This document shows positions 48,149 through 58,570 of a stretch of DNA of 64,000 bases, in pieces; positions within the stretch are counted from its first letter, which is position 1; each line of letters begins with the position of its first letter. The stretch comes from Closterium sp. Naga37s-1. Lineage: Eukaryota; Streptophyta; Zygnematophyceae; Desmidiales; Closteriaceae. Under the pieces are notes generated by a model. That model was not told the origin of the DNA, did no database searches, and saw nothing but the letters and a program-made list of their open reading frames with translations. The DNA is taken from NCBI GenBank assembly GCA_947471745.1, contig CANJKZ010000977.1, positions 1,902,501 through 1,966,500 of the forward strand. Reading direction: 5' to 3'. The translations under genes were made by a program, and so were the position numbers.

Positions 48149-48491
48149 TGAGTGCCCAGTGTGGTCAAATTGCCATTACAGAAAGTTACAGATGTCAAAA
48201 TCAATACAGCTGTAATCAATAAAACTCAAAGCAAGTAAACTCTTTCTACAAAAATAGCATACCTCAGCTACTGTACAAGATAATACACAACCCATTATAC
48301 GATTTCACACACGCATCAGCTGTAAGCAGCGCAGACAGACACCAGTGCTAGCCAGCAGCTACCAGCTGTACACTAGCTGTACAGAGCATACTAAACTAGT
48401 GCTAGGAACAAACTGGTGGCATGCTGTTGCTAACTTTGCAATTCCCTTGTAGTGCCACCCACGCCATCCCCTCTCCACTCCTCCACCCCCA
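48149..48491. other. Convergent 3' flanks of START and plastid protein genes
   Basis: About 340 AT-rich bases between the START stop (48146-48148) and the stop of the minus-strand gene (48492). This presumably holds both 3' untranslated regions. No other feature was seen apart from a short repeated CAGCTGTA/CTAGCTGTA motif near 48318-48382. Confidence 0.5.
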
Positions 48492-51105
48492 TCACTTGGC
48501 CTGCTTTGTGTTGCTGCCCTTGTCCTTGGCACTGCCAGGAAGGCTGCTCTTCTTCTGCTAGGGAGGGACAATGCAGGGAGGATGATGCAGGGAGTTGGAT
48601 TGGACGCGAACAAAGCAAAAAAAACTCGAAGCAAGAAGCAGATACGGTAATAGAGAAAACGCTGACTCGAAAACAGGAGGTGCGGAGAAGAAAGAGTGAG
48701 AGATATAATACAATTAAGAAGCTGGTAAACCTAATCGCAGATGCATTTCTGGTACCCACCTTGGCGCACTTGATCTTGGAGGCCAGCTTCCTTCGCTCCA
48801 CAGCTACATTGTCAACCTGGTCAGAACCCACCCAACAATCCCAAGGTAGAATGACAAGGTACAATGCCATTTTGAAGAAACAACTACCGTAAGTGACCAC
48901 TTGACCAGCCCCTAGACCACTTCAAGGAGAAAAACCAACATACTGAATCAAGTCAGAACCCCCAATGATCCCAAGGCAAGCCAAACACGAAGGCACATGC
49001 TGACCTGGACATGCAATGCACACGCTGCAATGCTGAAGAGAGGTAGCCAGTTGCCGTCCGTTGCCAGGGTGAGACCGCCCCTGTAAGACAAGAAATAGTG
49101 TGGCAGAGGGTGGTCAAGAGAGGGGTTTCAATTGCCGTACGAGAATGAATAGCCGGTTGCCGTCCATTGCCAGGGTGAGCCCGCCCCTGTGGCATCAGAG
49201 ATAGCATTGCAATGAGTGGTCAAGAGAGGGCGGTCAGGAGAGGGGGTCAGGAGAGGAGGTCAAGAGAGGAGGTCAAGAGAGGAGTTCGATACTGGGACGT
49301 GAAGATTGTTAGGAGTTGTATAAGATTGGGGTTGCATTTCTGACACAAGCTAACGATTGGCACGCGTGATGCTGGGCATCGCACACCTGGCATGGATGAT
49401 GCACACCTGGCATGGTTGATGCACACCTGGCATGGATGATGCACACCTGGCATGGATGATGCACACCTGGCATGGATGATGCACACCTGGCTTGGATGAT
49501 GCACACCTGGCATGGATGATGCACACCTGGCATGGATGATGCACACCTGGCATGGATGATGCACACCTGGCATAGGGTGCGGCATAGACGGCTGCAAAGA
49601 GGATGTACTTGACATCACGGGAGTCGATCCACACCAGCACCCAGCATATGGTGATTATTGGCAATGCACTGCTTGCATAGGGTAATTATGAACATCGCCC
49701 ACCTGGCATAGGGTGCGGCATAGACCGCCGCAAAGAGGATGTACTTGACATCACGGGAGTCGATCCACGCCAGCACCCAGCACTGCCACGATGCCACCAT
49801 ACAACCATACAACCATACAATCACACAATCACACAATCACACAATCACACAATCACACAATCACACAATCATACAGTCACACAATCACACAATCACACAA
49901 TCACACAATCACACAATCACACTATCATACAATCACACAATCACACAATCACACAATCACACAATCACACTATCATACAATCACACAATCACACAATCAC
50001 ACAATCACACAATCACACAATCATACAATCATACAATCACACAATCACACAATCACAGAATCATAGAATCATACAATCACACAATCATACCATCATACCA
50101 TCATACAATCATACAATCACACAATCACACAATCACACAATCACACAATCACACAATCATACAATCACACAATCGCAGAATCATACAATCATACCATCAT
50201 ACAATCATACAATCATACAATCATACAATCATGCAATCATGCAATCATACAATCACAGCGCACTGAATAAGGCGCCTGATGGCTGCGAAGAGGATGTACT
50301 TGACATCACGGGAGTCAATCCACGCCAGCACCCAGCACTGACATCATACAATCACATCACACACATTAAGGCGCCTGACAATCGATACAAGTACACAATG
50401 ATAAACAGTCACACTTCGTGTATTGTCACACTGAGCCTTGAACATCACATTTTAGAACCTAATGGAAAATAAAAACAAATAAAAACTCCCATGCTCACAA
50501 CAAGCAACCATGCCATAAGACCCAGTCATCCCATGCGTCTACGGGTCACGAGGCTTCCACAAATGGGAACAGTCCATCCATAGCAATCAGTCATTCGTTA
50601 TAATCACCAGCCAGTTGAAGAAAGGAATCAGGCTGACCACCGTCATCACCCCCGCGCGCAACTCCCCCAGAGTCATCGCCCCTTCCGCCTCCTCCCCCTC
50701 CGCCTCCCCCTTCCCATCCCCCACCCCTACTCCCGCCGCCAGCAGCGCCGCGGCCGCCGCTGCTGCAGCATCGTCATCGTCGGGTCCTTTCGTCTTTCGC
50801 GAAAGGAGCGGGAGCGACGGCAGGACGAGCGGCGCGGCGGAGAGTGCAATGGACGTGGCGATTGCTGCGACGAACGGGCCGTCGTCGACGAGCGACACCT
50901 GGCACACCGTGACTGGCCGGCGGGGCTGGTGCGAGATCGCCGGACGGAGACCCAGGGTGTTCGGACGATGGATGTGACAATAGCGAGAGGGGAGTGTAGC
51001 GGTGGAGTGGCTGCGGTGGAAGGAACTGAAACGAGGGTTGTCGGATATAGTCGACGCAAGTACTTTCGCAGCATTACTAATCAGACAGGTACTCGAACTA
51101 GCCAT
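48492..51105 (-). CDS. Predicted plastid membrane protein, function unknown
   Basis: Exons 51105-50608, 49782-49703, 49080-49005, 48816-48760 and 48554-48492 join in phase to 257 residues (an acceptor 3 nt upstream would add one Gln). Residues 1 to about 70 are rich in Ser, Thr, Arg and Ala, like a chloroplast transit peptide. Hydrophobic segments follow: VAAIATSIALSAAPLVLPSL, MTVVSLIPFFNWLCWVLAWI, YILFAAVYAAPYA and LPLFSIAACALHV. The tail is basic (RRKLASKIKCAKKKSSLPGS). The NWLxWVxAWxD...AAPYxR...NWLPxFSI layout resembles a conserved family of unnamed plastid membrane proteins in green plants; this is from memory. No catalytic motif was seen. Exons 2 and 3 carry partial copies. Confidence 0.75.
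49142..49190 (-). repeat. 5' partial copy of plastid protein exon 3
   Basis: The minus strand reads ACAG|GGGCGGGCTCACCCTGGC and 30 more bases matching exon 3 (49080-49005), including the acceptor. It then diverges, so only the exon's 5' part is present, upstream of the complete copy. Confidence 0.82.
49373..49575 (-). repeat. 20-bp minisatellite carrying a splice donor
   Basis: Ten copies of CATCATCCATGCCAGGTGTG (coding strand). Each contains CCAG|GTGTGC, the same junction that ends the partial exon 2 copy just upstream at 49586-49650 (TATGCCAG|GTGTGC). The array appears to have grown from an exon-end donor. Confidence 0.9.
49586..50341 (-). repeat. Exon 2 copies and CACACAAT repeat in plastid protein gene
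   Basis: A 5' copy of exon 2 with acceptor lies at 50341-50283. The complete copy is 49782-49703. A 3' copy lacking the acceptor but keeping the donor is at about 49650-49570. Between the first two, about 49800-50262 is an AATCACAC/AATCATAC octamer array of over 50 units. Confidence 0.88.
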
Positions 51106-52480
51106 GGCGGCGAAAGAGGAATTAAGAGTGGTGCTAATTTACTCCGACGGAGCGAATCACTACCCTTAGTACTAATTGTTCAGCCAGACAACAGGGATAC
51201 AGATCGCAGACCGTGCAGCGCAGTAAAATGCGCTCGATAACAGCGTCAAATACGGTCAACCAGTGAGACGCGCTCTTAGCAAAAGTATCACTGGTAATCA
51301 ACACTCGGCTCGTGCTTGTACGGTACGCTTAGAGTCAGCAATAGCAAGCATGCAGCAAAGAGCGCCTCTCAAGAAGCCACGTGGCTACTTGTTCCGCATC
51401 TCAAGAGGCAGTGCCAGGTCCTATGCTGATTTTTGAAAAATCCACGTGTACATTGGCAGCTGTTACGCCAAACCACCCTCAGGACGCGACACGAGGTTGT
51501 GCATTCCTCGGCCTTTCAGAAAAACAAGCGACACGAAGATGTGGTTTCCATTGGAAATACCAGGAATTGTAAGCTCAGTAGGATGAGGACTGCTTGGAAA
51601 GAAAAGCGAAAGCCAGAAATTTAAAACCCGAGTCCCAAATTGCGAGGCGCGTGGGTCATGATTTTAAAACTTGACGAAGTGCAGTGTGCAAGCTTTGAAA
51701 AGTAGCGCACCTGCAATTTGGGACTTTCGGGTGCTGACACAACCCCCAGGGCGAAATACGTGGGCTGGCTGGGTTTGGCGAAAAAAACGAAATGCCCGAA
51801 ATCGAAATCAATCGCCAAAACCCAAACCAGAAAAAACCCCTCGCGTCATCCTTTTAAAGCTGAAGTATTCATTTGTCAGCAGGGTTCAGGGTTTAGGGAG
51901 TGAGCCTCACAGGTTTGGGGCAACTTTTCAAATTTCAAAAGTTTTTGAACTCTTCCTTTCAAATGTATACCGCAGCTTTAAAGCCCGAGTTCTACATGGC
52001 AATTTTCAAGTTCAAGATTCCTGAATATGAATTCGCAAAAAACCATGTTACCACCCGAAGTGGAGGATATCCGTCGCGATCCAGAGGGGAGGTTTTGCGA
52101 CGTTGTTCCATCATTGGCCAGCGACAAAACCAGTCATTCCGAGTAAAGGGTCGGAGGGCAATGGAGCACTGTTCACTTTCAGTAAACTTGAAAACCATGT
52201 TGTACTAAATGGCAGGCATATTGACAGCCTACGTTTACTTAGTTCACCCGTTTTTCACGCCCAAACTTTCTCCGTAGCAGCTGTATCAGTACAGCAGCCT
52301 ATTTGGTGACAAATACGAACAGCCAATCATAAAACCAGTCGGAGATGTCCCATTTATACAATAACTAGAGAGCTCACATGCGTGTGCGGTGCGCACCCAA
52401 CCGGATATAGTTACTCGCGCGACGCCAACACGTGCCTGCACGTCACAATTCCATCCACCCCCCCGGCGTCTTACCCGGGT
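51106..52480. other. Spacer with foldback sequences
   Basis: No gene recognised. An inverted repeat pairs CCCGAGTCCCAAATTGC (51627-51643) with GCAATTTGGGACTTTCGGG (51711-51729). A further segment at about 51967-52033 (TTTAAAGCCCGAGTTC followed by a TTTTCAAGTTCAAGATTC block) is related to the foldback element at 58333-58570. Confidence 0.65.
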
Positions 52481-52499
52481 TGCGCATCTAGACGGTCGC

Positions 52500-55330
52500 A
52501 CGGTCGAGGGTCAAGTATATCCCTTCCGACTGTTGCTCTCCCTTCCGCCGTCGCTCTCCCTTCCGCCCGTCGCCCTTCTTTCCCCCTCGTCGCCCTGCCT
52601 TCCGTCCGTCGCCCACCCTTGTTCCCGTCGCCCTCCCTTCCCGTCGCCCTCCCTTCCCGTCGCCCTCCCTTCCCGTCGCCTTCCCTTCCCGTCGCCCGCG
52701 CTTCTTCCCGTCGCCCTCCCTTCCCGTCGCCCTCCCTTCCCGTCGCCCTCCCTTCCCGTCGCCCTCCCTTCCCGTCGCCCTCCCTTCCCGTCGCCCTCCC
52801 TTCCCGTCGCCCTCCCTTCCCGTCGCCCTCCCTTCCCGTCGCCCTCCCTTCCCGTCGCCCTCCCTTCCCGTCGCCCTCCCTTCCCGTCGCCCTCCCTTCC
52901 CGTCGCCCTCCCTTCCCGTCGCCCTCCCTTCCCGTCGCCCTCCCTTCCCGTCGCCCTCCCTTCCCGTCGCCCTCCCTTCCCGTCGCCCTCGCTTTCCCCG
53001 TCGCCCTGCCATCCACTCCCCGTCGCCCTCGCCTTCCCTCCCGTCTCCCTTCCCATCTCGCACACTTGTCACCCTCCCTTTTCTCTCCCTACTCCCTCTT
53101 TTCCCTCCCTCCAATAATCGCCTTCCTTCCCCCAACTTATACCCCTTCCCTGCTTCCCCCCATCCCCTGCCCTGCTTCCCCCCATCCTCTTCATTCTTTC
53201 CCCGTATCCCCAGCCCTGCTTCCCCCCATCCCCTTCCCTGCTTCCCCCCATCTCCTTCCCTTCTTCCCCCCATCTCCGTCCCTGCTTCCCCCCATCCCCC
53301 TCCCTGCTTCCCCCCATACCCCTTCCCTGCTTCCCCCCATCCCCTTCCCTGCTTCCCCCCATCCCCTTCCCTGCTTCCCCCCATCCCTTTCCCCGCTTGC
53401 CCCCATCCCCTTCCCTGCTTCCCCCCATCCCCTTCTCTGCTTCCCCCCATCCCCTTCCCTGCTTCCCCCCATCCCCTTCCCTGCTTCCCCCCATCCCTTT
53501 CCCCTCTTGCCCCCATCCCCTTCCCTGCTTCCCCCCATCCCCTTCTCTGCTTCCCCCCATCCCCTTCCCTGCTTCCCCCCATCCCCTTCCCTGCTTCCCC
53601 CCATCCCCTTCCCTGCTTCCCCATGTCCCCTTCCCTGCTTTCCTCCATCCCCTTCCCTGCTTCCCCATGTCCCCTTCCCTGCTTGCCCCCATCCCCTTCC
53701 CTGCTCCCCCATGTCCCCTTCCCTGCTTCCCCCCATCCCCCTCCCTGCTTTCCCCCATCCCCTTCCCTGCTTCCCCATGTCCCCTTCCCTGCTTCCCCCC
53801 ATCCCCTTCCCTGCTTCCCCATGTTCCCTTCCCTGCTTGCCCCCATCCCCTTCCCTGCTCCCCCATGTCCCCTTCCCTGCTTTCCCCCATCCCCCTCCCT
53901 GCTTCCCCCCATCCCCTTCCGTGCTTTTCCCCCTCCCGTTTCCATCGCTTTCCCCCTCCCGTCGCCCTCGCTCTCCCCCTCCCGTCGACCTCGCTTTCCC
54001 CCTGCTCACCCCCATTCCCCCTGCTCACTCTCTTTCCCTCTGCTCACTCTCTTCCCCCTTTCTCACTCTGCCCCCCCTTCCTCACTCTGTTTCCCCCTGC
54101 TCACTCTCTCCTCCTCACTCTATTCCCCCCTGCTCTATTCCCCCTGCTCTGTTCCACCCTGCTCACTCTCTCCTCCTCACTCTATTCCCCCCTGCTCTAT
54201 TCCCCCTGCTCTGTTCCACCCTGCTCACTCTCTCCTCCTCACTCTAATCCCCCCTGTTCTGTTCCCCCCTGCTCTATTCCCCCCCGCTCTATTCCCCCCT
54301 GCTCTATTCCCCCCTGCTCTATTCCCCCCTGCTCTATTCCCCCCCTGCTCTATTCCCCCCTGCTATATTCCCCCCTGCTCTATTCCCCCTTGCTCTATTC
54401 CCCCCTGCTATATTCCCCCCTGCTCTATTCCCCCCTGCTCTGTTCCCCCCTGCTATATCCCCCCCTGCTCTATTCCCCCCTGCTCTGTTCCCCCCTGCTC
54501 AATACCCCCCTGCTCTATTCCCCCCTGCTCTATTCCCCCCTGCTCAATACCCCCCTGCTCTATTCCCCCCTCCTCTATTCCCCCCTGCTCTATTCCCCCC
54601 TGCTCTGTTCCCCCCTGCTCTATCCCCCCCTCCTCTATTCCCCCCTGCTCTATTCCCCCCTGCTCTATTTCCCCCTGCTCAATACCCCCCTGCTCTATTC
54701 CCCCTTGCTCTATTCCCCCCTGCTCTATTCCCCCCTGCTCTATTCCCCCCTGCTCAATACCCCCCTGCTCTGTTCCCCCCTGCTATATTCCCCCCTGCTC
54801 TATTCCCCCCTGCTCTGTTCCCCCCTGCTCAATACCCCCCTGCTCTATTCCCCCCTCCTCTATTCCCCCCTGCTCTATTCCCCCCTGCTCTATTCCCCCC
54901 TCCTCTATTCCCCCCTGCTCTGTTCCCCCCTGCTCTATTCCCCCCTCCTCTATTCCCCCCTCCTCTATTCCCCCCTGCTCTATTCCCCCCTGCTCTCTCC
55001 CCCCTTGCTCTCTCTCTTCTCACCTCCTCACTCCGTTTCCCCCTTGCTCACTCGGTTTTCCCATTGCTCATTCTCTTTCCCCCTGCTCACTCTCTTTCCC
55101 CATTGCTCATTCTCTTCCCCGCTGCTCATTCTCTTTCCCCTTGCTCATTCTGTTTCCCCCTGCTCATTCTGTTCCCCCCCTGTTCACTCCCTTCCCCCAT
55201 GCCCACCCTCTTTCCCCCTGCTCACTCCCTTTCCCCCCTTCTCACTCTCTCCCCCCCTCCTCACTCTCTTTCCCCCCTGCTCAATGTCTCCCCTGCACTC
55301 TGTTTTTTCCTGCTCATTCTGTACAGGTCC
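52500..55330. repeat. Polypyrimidine tandem-repeat domain
   Basis: Nearly 2.8 kb of C/T-rich plus strand in successive arrays: CGTCGCCCTCCCTTCC (16 bp, best at 52625-52990); CCCCATCCCCTTCCCTGCTTC (21 bp, 53150-53930); a 62-65-bp unit at about 54104-54240; CCCCCCTGCTCTATT (15 bp, 54245-55000); then TGCTCACTCTCTTTCCCCC-like units. All frames on both strands stay open for hundreds of codons because stops are rare in such sequence; these are not considered genes. Confidence 0.93.
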
Positions 55331-55639
55331 CCAGCACCAGGTGTAGGGAGGGACCCACAAGTCCTGCTTTTTTGCTGCTGTGTATGCAGACAAGAGTGGG
55401 AAAAGACATATTATTGAGTAACTTGGTTCTTTTTTTACTAGATTGTTGCACTTCGTAGGTGGTCAATGGTCACTCTACTCCATGTATCAAAATTTAGTTA
55501 TAATAATAAGCATACAACATTCCCACAGCCATGTATCATACCTAGGGGTACTATCAAACAACCAACATTCCAGCCGGTAAGCATACAAAAGAATGACAAC
55601 TGACAAGGAAGCAACACGAAGAGGAAGAAATAAAAAGAC

Positions 55640-57660
55640 ACTCCTGGAACGGTAGGAGACAAACAGAAGGACGACCAGGGGAAAAGAGGGACAGAGAAAC
55701 GGAGGAAGGGACGTATGGAGGAAGAGAGGGACAGAGGAAGGGAAGGATGGATGGGGAGGGAGGACGGGGGAAAGGGAGGACAGGCAGCACCACGTCTGCC
55801 TATGCTGTGTGACTCTGCCCACCGCCATCCACCCACAGCGCCCCAAGCAGCTCCCTGGTGCAGAAAAGCACAAGGGATGAAGAGGTGCCGCTGGGCCGAG
55901 GGCGGTGTGGGAAACACCTGGAGGGGAGGGTGAGAGGATCGGATGGGGAAAGGACGGATGGGGAGGGATGAGGAGAGGATGGATGGGAAGAGGAGGGAAG
56001 TGGTGAGGTGGGATGGGCGGATGGGGAGAGGACGGGAGGGGGTGGGGAGAAGAGGGGATGGTGAGAGGAGGGGATGGGGAGAGGAGGGGACGCGGTGACG
56101 AGGGAAGGGGAAAGAAGCGGATGTGTATAGGAGGAGATGGGGTGAGGAGGAGATGGGGTTAGGAGTATGGTGAATGGGGTATGGTGGAATGGTGAAAGTA
56201 GGCATGGGGAATGGAAGGATGGGGAACGGAGGGAGAGTGAATGACGGGATGGGGAAAGGAGGTCTGGGGAAACGAGGAAAGGGGGATGGGAAGTAGGATG
56301 GCAGGGCGAGAGGAAGGGATTGAGAGAAGGGGGGAGGAAGGGCGGAAGAGGGGGATGGGAAGTAGGAAGAGGTGGGAAATGGCGACGTGTGACGATGCCA
56401 CGGGGTACGGCGGAGATGGGGTGAGGCATGGGGAGATGAGGGATGGATGGATGAGCGATGGAGAGGTGAGGCATGGGGAGATGAGGGATGGGGAGGTGAG
56501 AGATGGGGAGGTGAGGGATGGGGAGATGAGGGATGGGGAGATAAGGGATGGGGAGATGCGGGATGGGGAGATGAGGGATGGGGAGATGCGGGATGGGGAG
56601 ATGAGGGATGGGGAGATGCGGGATGGGGAGATGCGGGATGGGGAGATGCGGGATTGGGAGATGAGGGACGGGGAGGAGAGGGAAGGGGAGATGAGGGATG
56701 GGAATATGCGGGATGGGGAGATGAGGGATGGGGAGACGAGGGATGGGGAGACGAGGGAAGGGGAGATGAGGGATGGGGAGATGAGGGATGGGGAGACGAG
56801 GGATGGGGAGACGAGGGAAGGGGAGATGAGGGATAGGGAGACGAGGGAAGGGGAGATGAGGGATGGGGAGACGAGGGAAGGGGAGATGAGGGATGGGGAG
56901 ACGAGAGTGTGGGGTGTGGCGTAGCAGGAGGAAGGAGAGTTGCAAGGCGCGGGGAGTCCCCATTCTCGTTAGAGGGGAGGGAGCGTGGGCGACGGGAGGG
57001 AGGGAGCGGTAGTAGTGACGGATGGGTGTGCGCGTACATGACGTAAGGGGAGTGAGCATGAGCGATGGGAGGGGAGTGAGCGTGGGCGACGGGAGGGGAG
57101 TGAGCGTGGGCGACGGAAGAGAGTGAGGAGGGGCGAAAGAGGCGTCGCGCAAAGGCGACGGGAGGGGAGGGAGCGTGATCGTGCGTCAGGAAGGAAGCGT
57201 GGGCGACGGGAGGGCGTGATCATCCTCTTTGGAGGGGAGTGCGCGAAGGCGACGGGAGGGGAGTGCGCAAAGGCGATGGGAGGGGAGTGCGCGAAGGCGA
57301 CGGGACGGGTGTGCGCGAAGGCGACGGGAGGGAAGTGCGCGAAGGCGACGGGAGGGGAGTGCGCGAGGGCGATGAGAGGGAGTGAGCTATGGCGATGGAG
57401 GGAAGTGTGAGACATTGACGCGAGAATGGTCGCGTGGGCGACGGAGGGGAGTGAACATAGGCGACGGCGACGAAGGGGAGTGCGCATAGGCGACGGGACG
57501 GGTGTGCGCGAAGGCGACGGGAGGGAAGTGCGCGAAGGCGACGGAAGGGGAGTGCGCGAGGGCGATGAGAGGGAGTGAGCTATGGCGATGGAGGGAAGTG
57601 TGAGACATTGACGCGAGAATGGTCGCGTGGGCGACGGAGGGGAGTGAACATAGCGTGCAT
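55640..57660. repeat. Polypurine tandem-repeat domain
   Basis: The purine bias is now on the plus strand: irregular GGGGAAGGA-type sequence to 56430, a 15-bp array GGGGAGATGAGGGAT (56430-56905), then [24 protein letters not shown] units (57000-57560). A block of about 85 bp (starting GAGGGAGTGAGCTATGGCG) occurs twice, at about 57377-57462 and 57569-57653. The stretch 55331-55639 between the pyrimidine and purine domains is non-repetitive, with no recognised gene. An isolated non-repetitive patch at 55795-55920 with an exon-like minus-strand reading is unassigned. Confidence 0.9.
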
Positions 57661-57830
57661 TTTCAAACCAATCTACACACATGGCTTCGCTTTCTAACCC
57701 CCTCCAAGCACCAAACTCGTGGTGCAGTGTCGCACAGTTGGGTGACGAATGCTGAAGCTCGTCGCTGCCTGGTTTCGCTTTCGCACCTGTTCAGCTCTCG
57801 AAATGTTTTTTTTATGCCTTTCGCGAACAC

Positions 57831-57886
57831 ACTTAAAGCCCCCGCGTCACTGTTGCAAAACCATGCTGACCTCGGGCTTTAAAACT
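57831..57886. repeat. Small foldback: TTAAAGCCC / GGGCTTTAA
   Basis: Inverted arms CTTAAAGCCC (57831-57840) and GGGCTTTAAA (about 57875-57884) flank 35 bp. The arms match the ends of the larger foldback at 58333-58570. Confidence 0.6.
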
Positions 57887-58332
57887 TGTGCAATTTGGGC
57901 AACGTGAAGGAATTCCAAAACTGGAATTGCGGAATTCCAAATGCTTGTGCTGGAAGGAGCAGGCAACGGGGTTTCAATTCATGGACCACAGTTTCGGGTT
58001 TAGGGTCTGGTGCATTACGGTATGAATCGGTATTCCGAAACAGCCAATGATGTCATCAGCTGCACTGGATGATCACACTGGTTGGATGGATTTTCTGGAG
58101 CACAGTTTCCATTGTGGATGGATTTTCTGGAGCAGCACACATGGCACAAATGCAGGGTGCCATAATATTATCGATAAAGGCAGACAAAACAAATACTTAT
58201 AGTACAATTTTATTTCCTGAGTACTCACTCAATGCTTTATTGTATTTAAAACCTTACGGAACATGCAACAGCCCATTTCTAATTGCAGTCTATTTTGGAG
58301 AGAGAATAGGGGATCCAAACGCCGAGTCGTCG

Positions 58333-58570
58333 CTTAAAGCCCGAGTCTAGAATGGCAACTTTTCAAGTTCAAGATTCTTGAACTTGAATTCGCCTCCCCT
58401 CCCGTCGCCTTTTAGGTGGCTCTCCCTTCCCGCGTCCGTCGCCCACGCTTACTCTGAGTGACCTTCACATGACCATCACATGACCATCGCTTGCTCATTC
58501 CGTCGCTTTCCCAACACCTTTCAAGTTCAGTATTCTTGAAGCCTTACCATTCTAGACTCGGGCTTTAAGT
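58333..58570. mobile_element. MITE-like foldback element
   Basis: The left end CTTAAAGCCCGAGTCTAGAA plus TGG (58333-58355) is repeated perfectly in inverse orientation at the right end (58548-58570). Inside the arms, related TTCAAGTTCAAGATTC / GAATACTGAACTTGAA segments also pair. The internal part holds CCCGTCGCC-like sequence. No transposase is present. The right arm forms the 3' end of the adjoining coding region. Confidence 0.72.

Noticed and set aside
49373..49575. Regular direct repeats resembling a CRISPR array
   Set aside because: The units are contiguous 20-mers without spacers, lie in an intron, and the genome is eukaryotic.
52382..55458. Three overlapping plus-strand open frames of 611 to 649 codons, proline/serine rich
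   Set aside because: They arise because C/T tandem repeats contain almost no stop codons in any frame; there is no domain, no codon bias and no splice structure.
55498..57682. Minus-strand open frames of up to 513 codons
   Set aside because: Same cause: reverse complement of purine tandem repeats. No recognisable protein.
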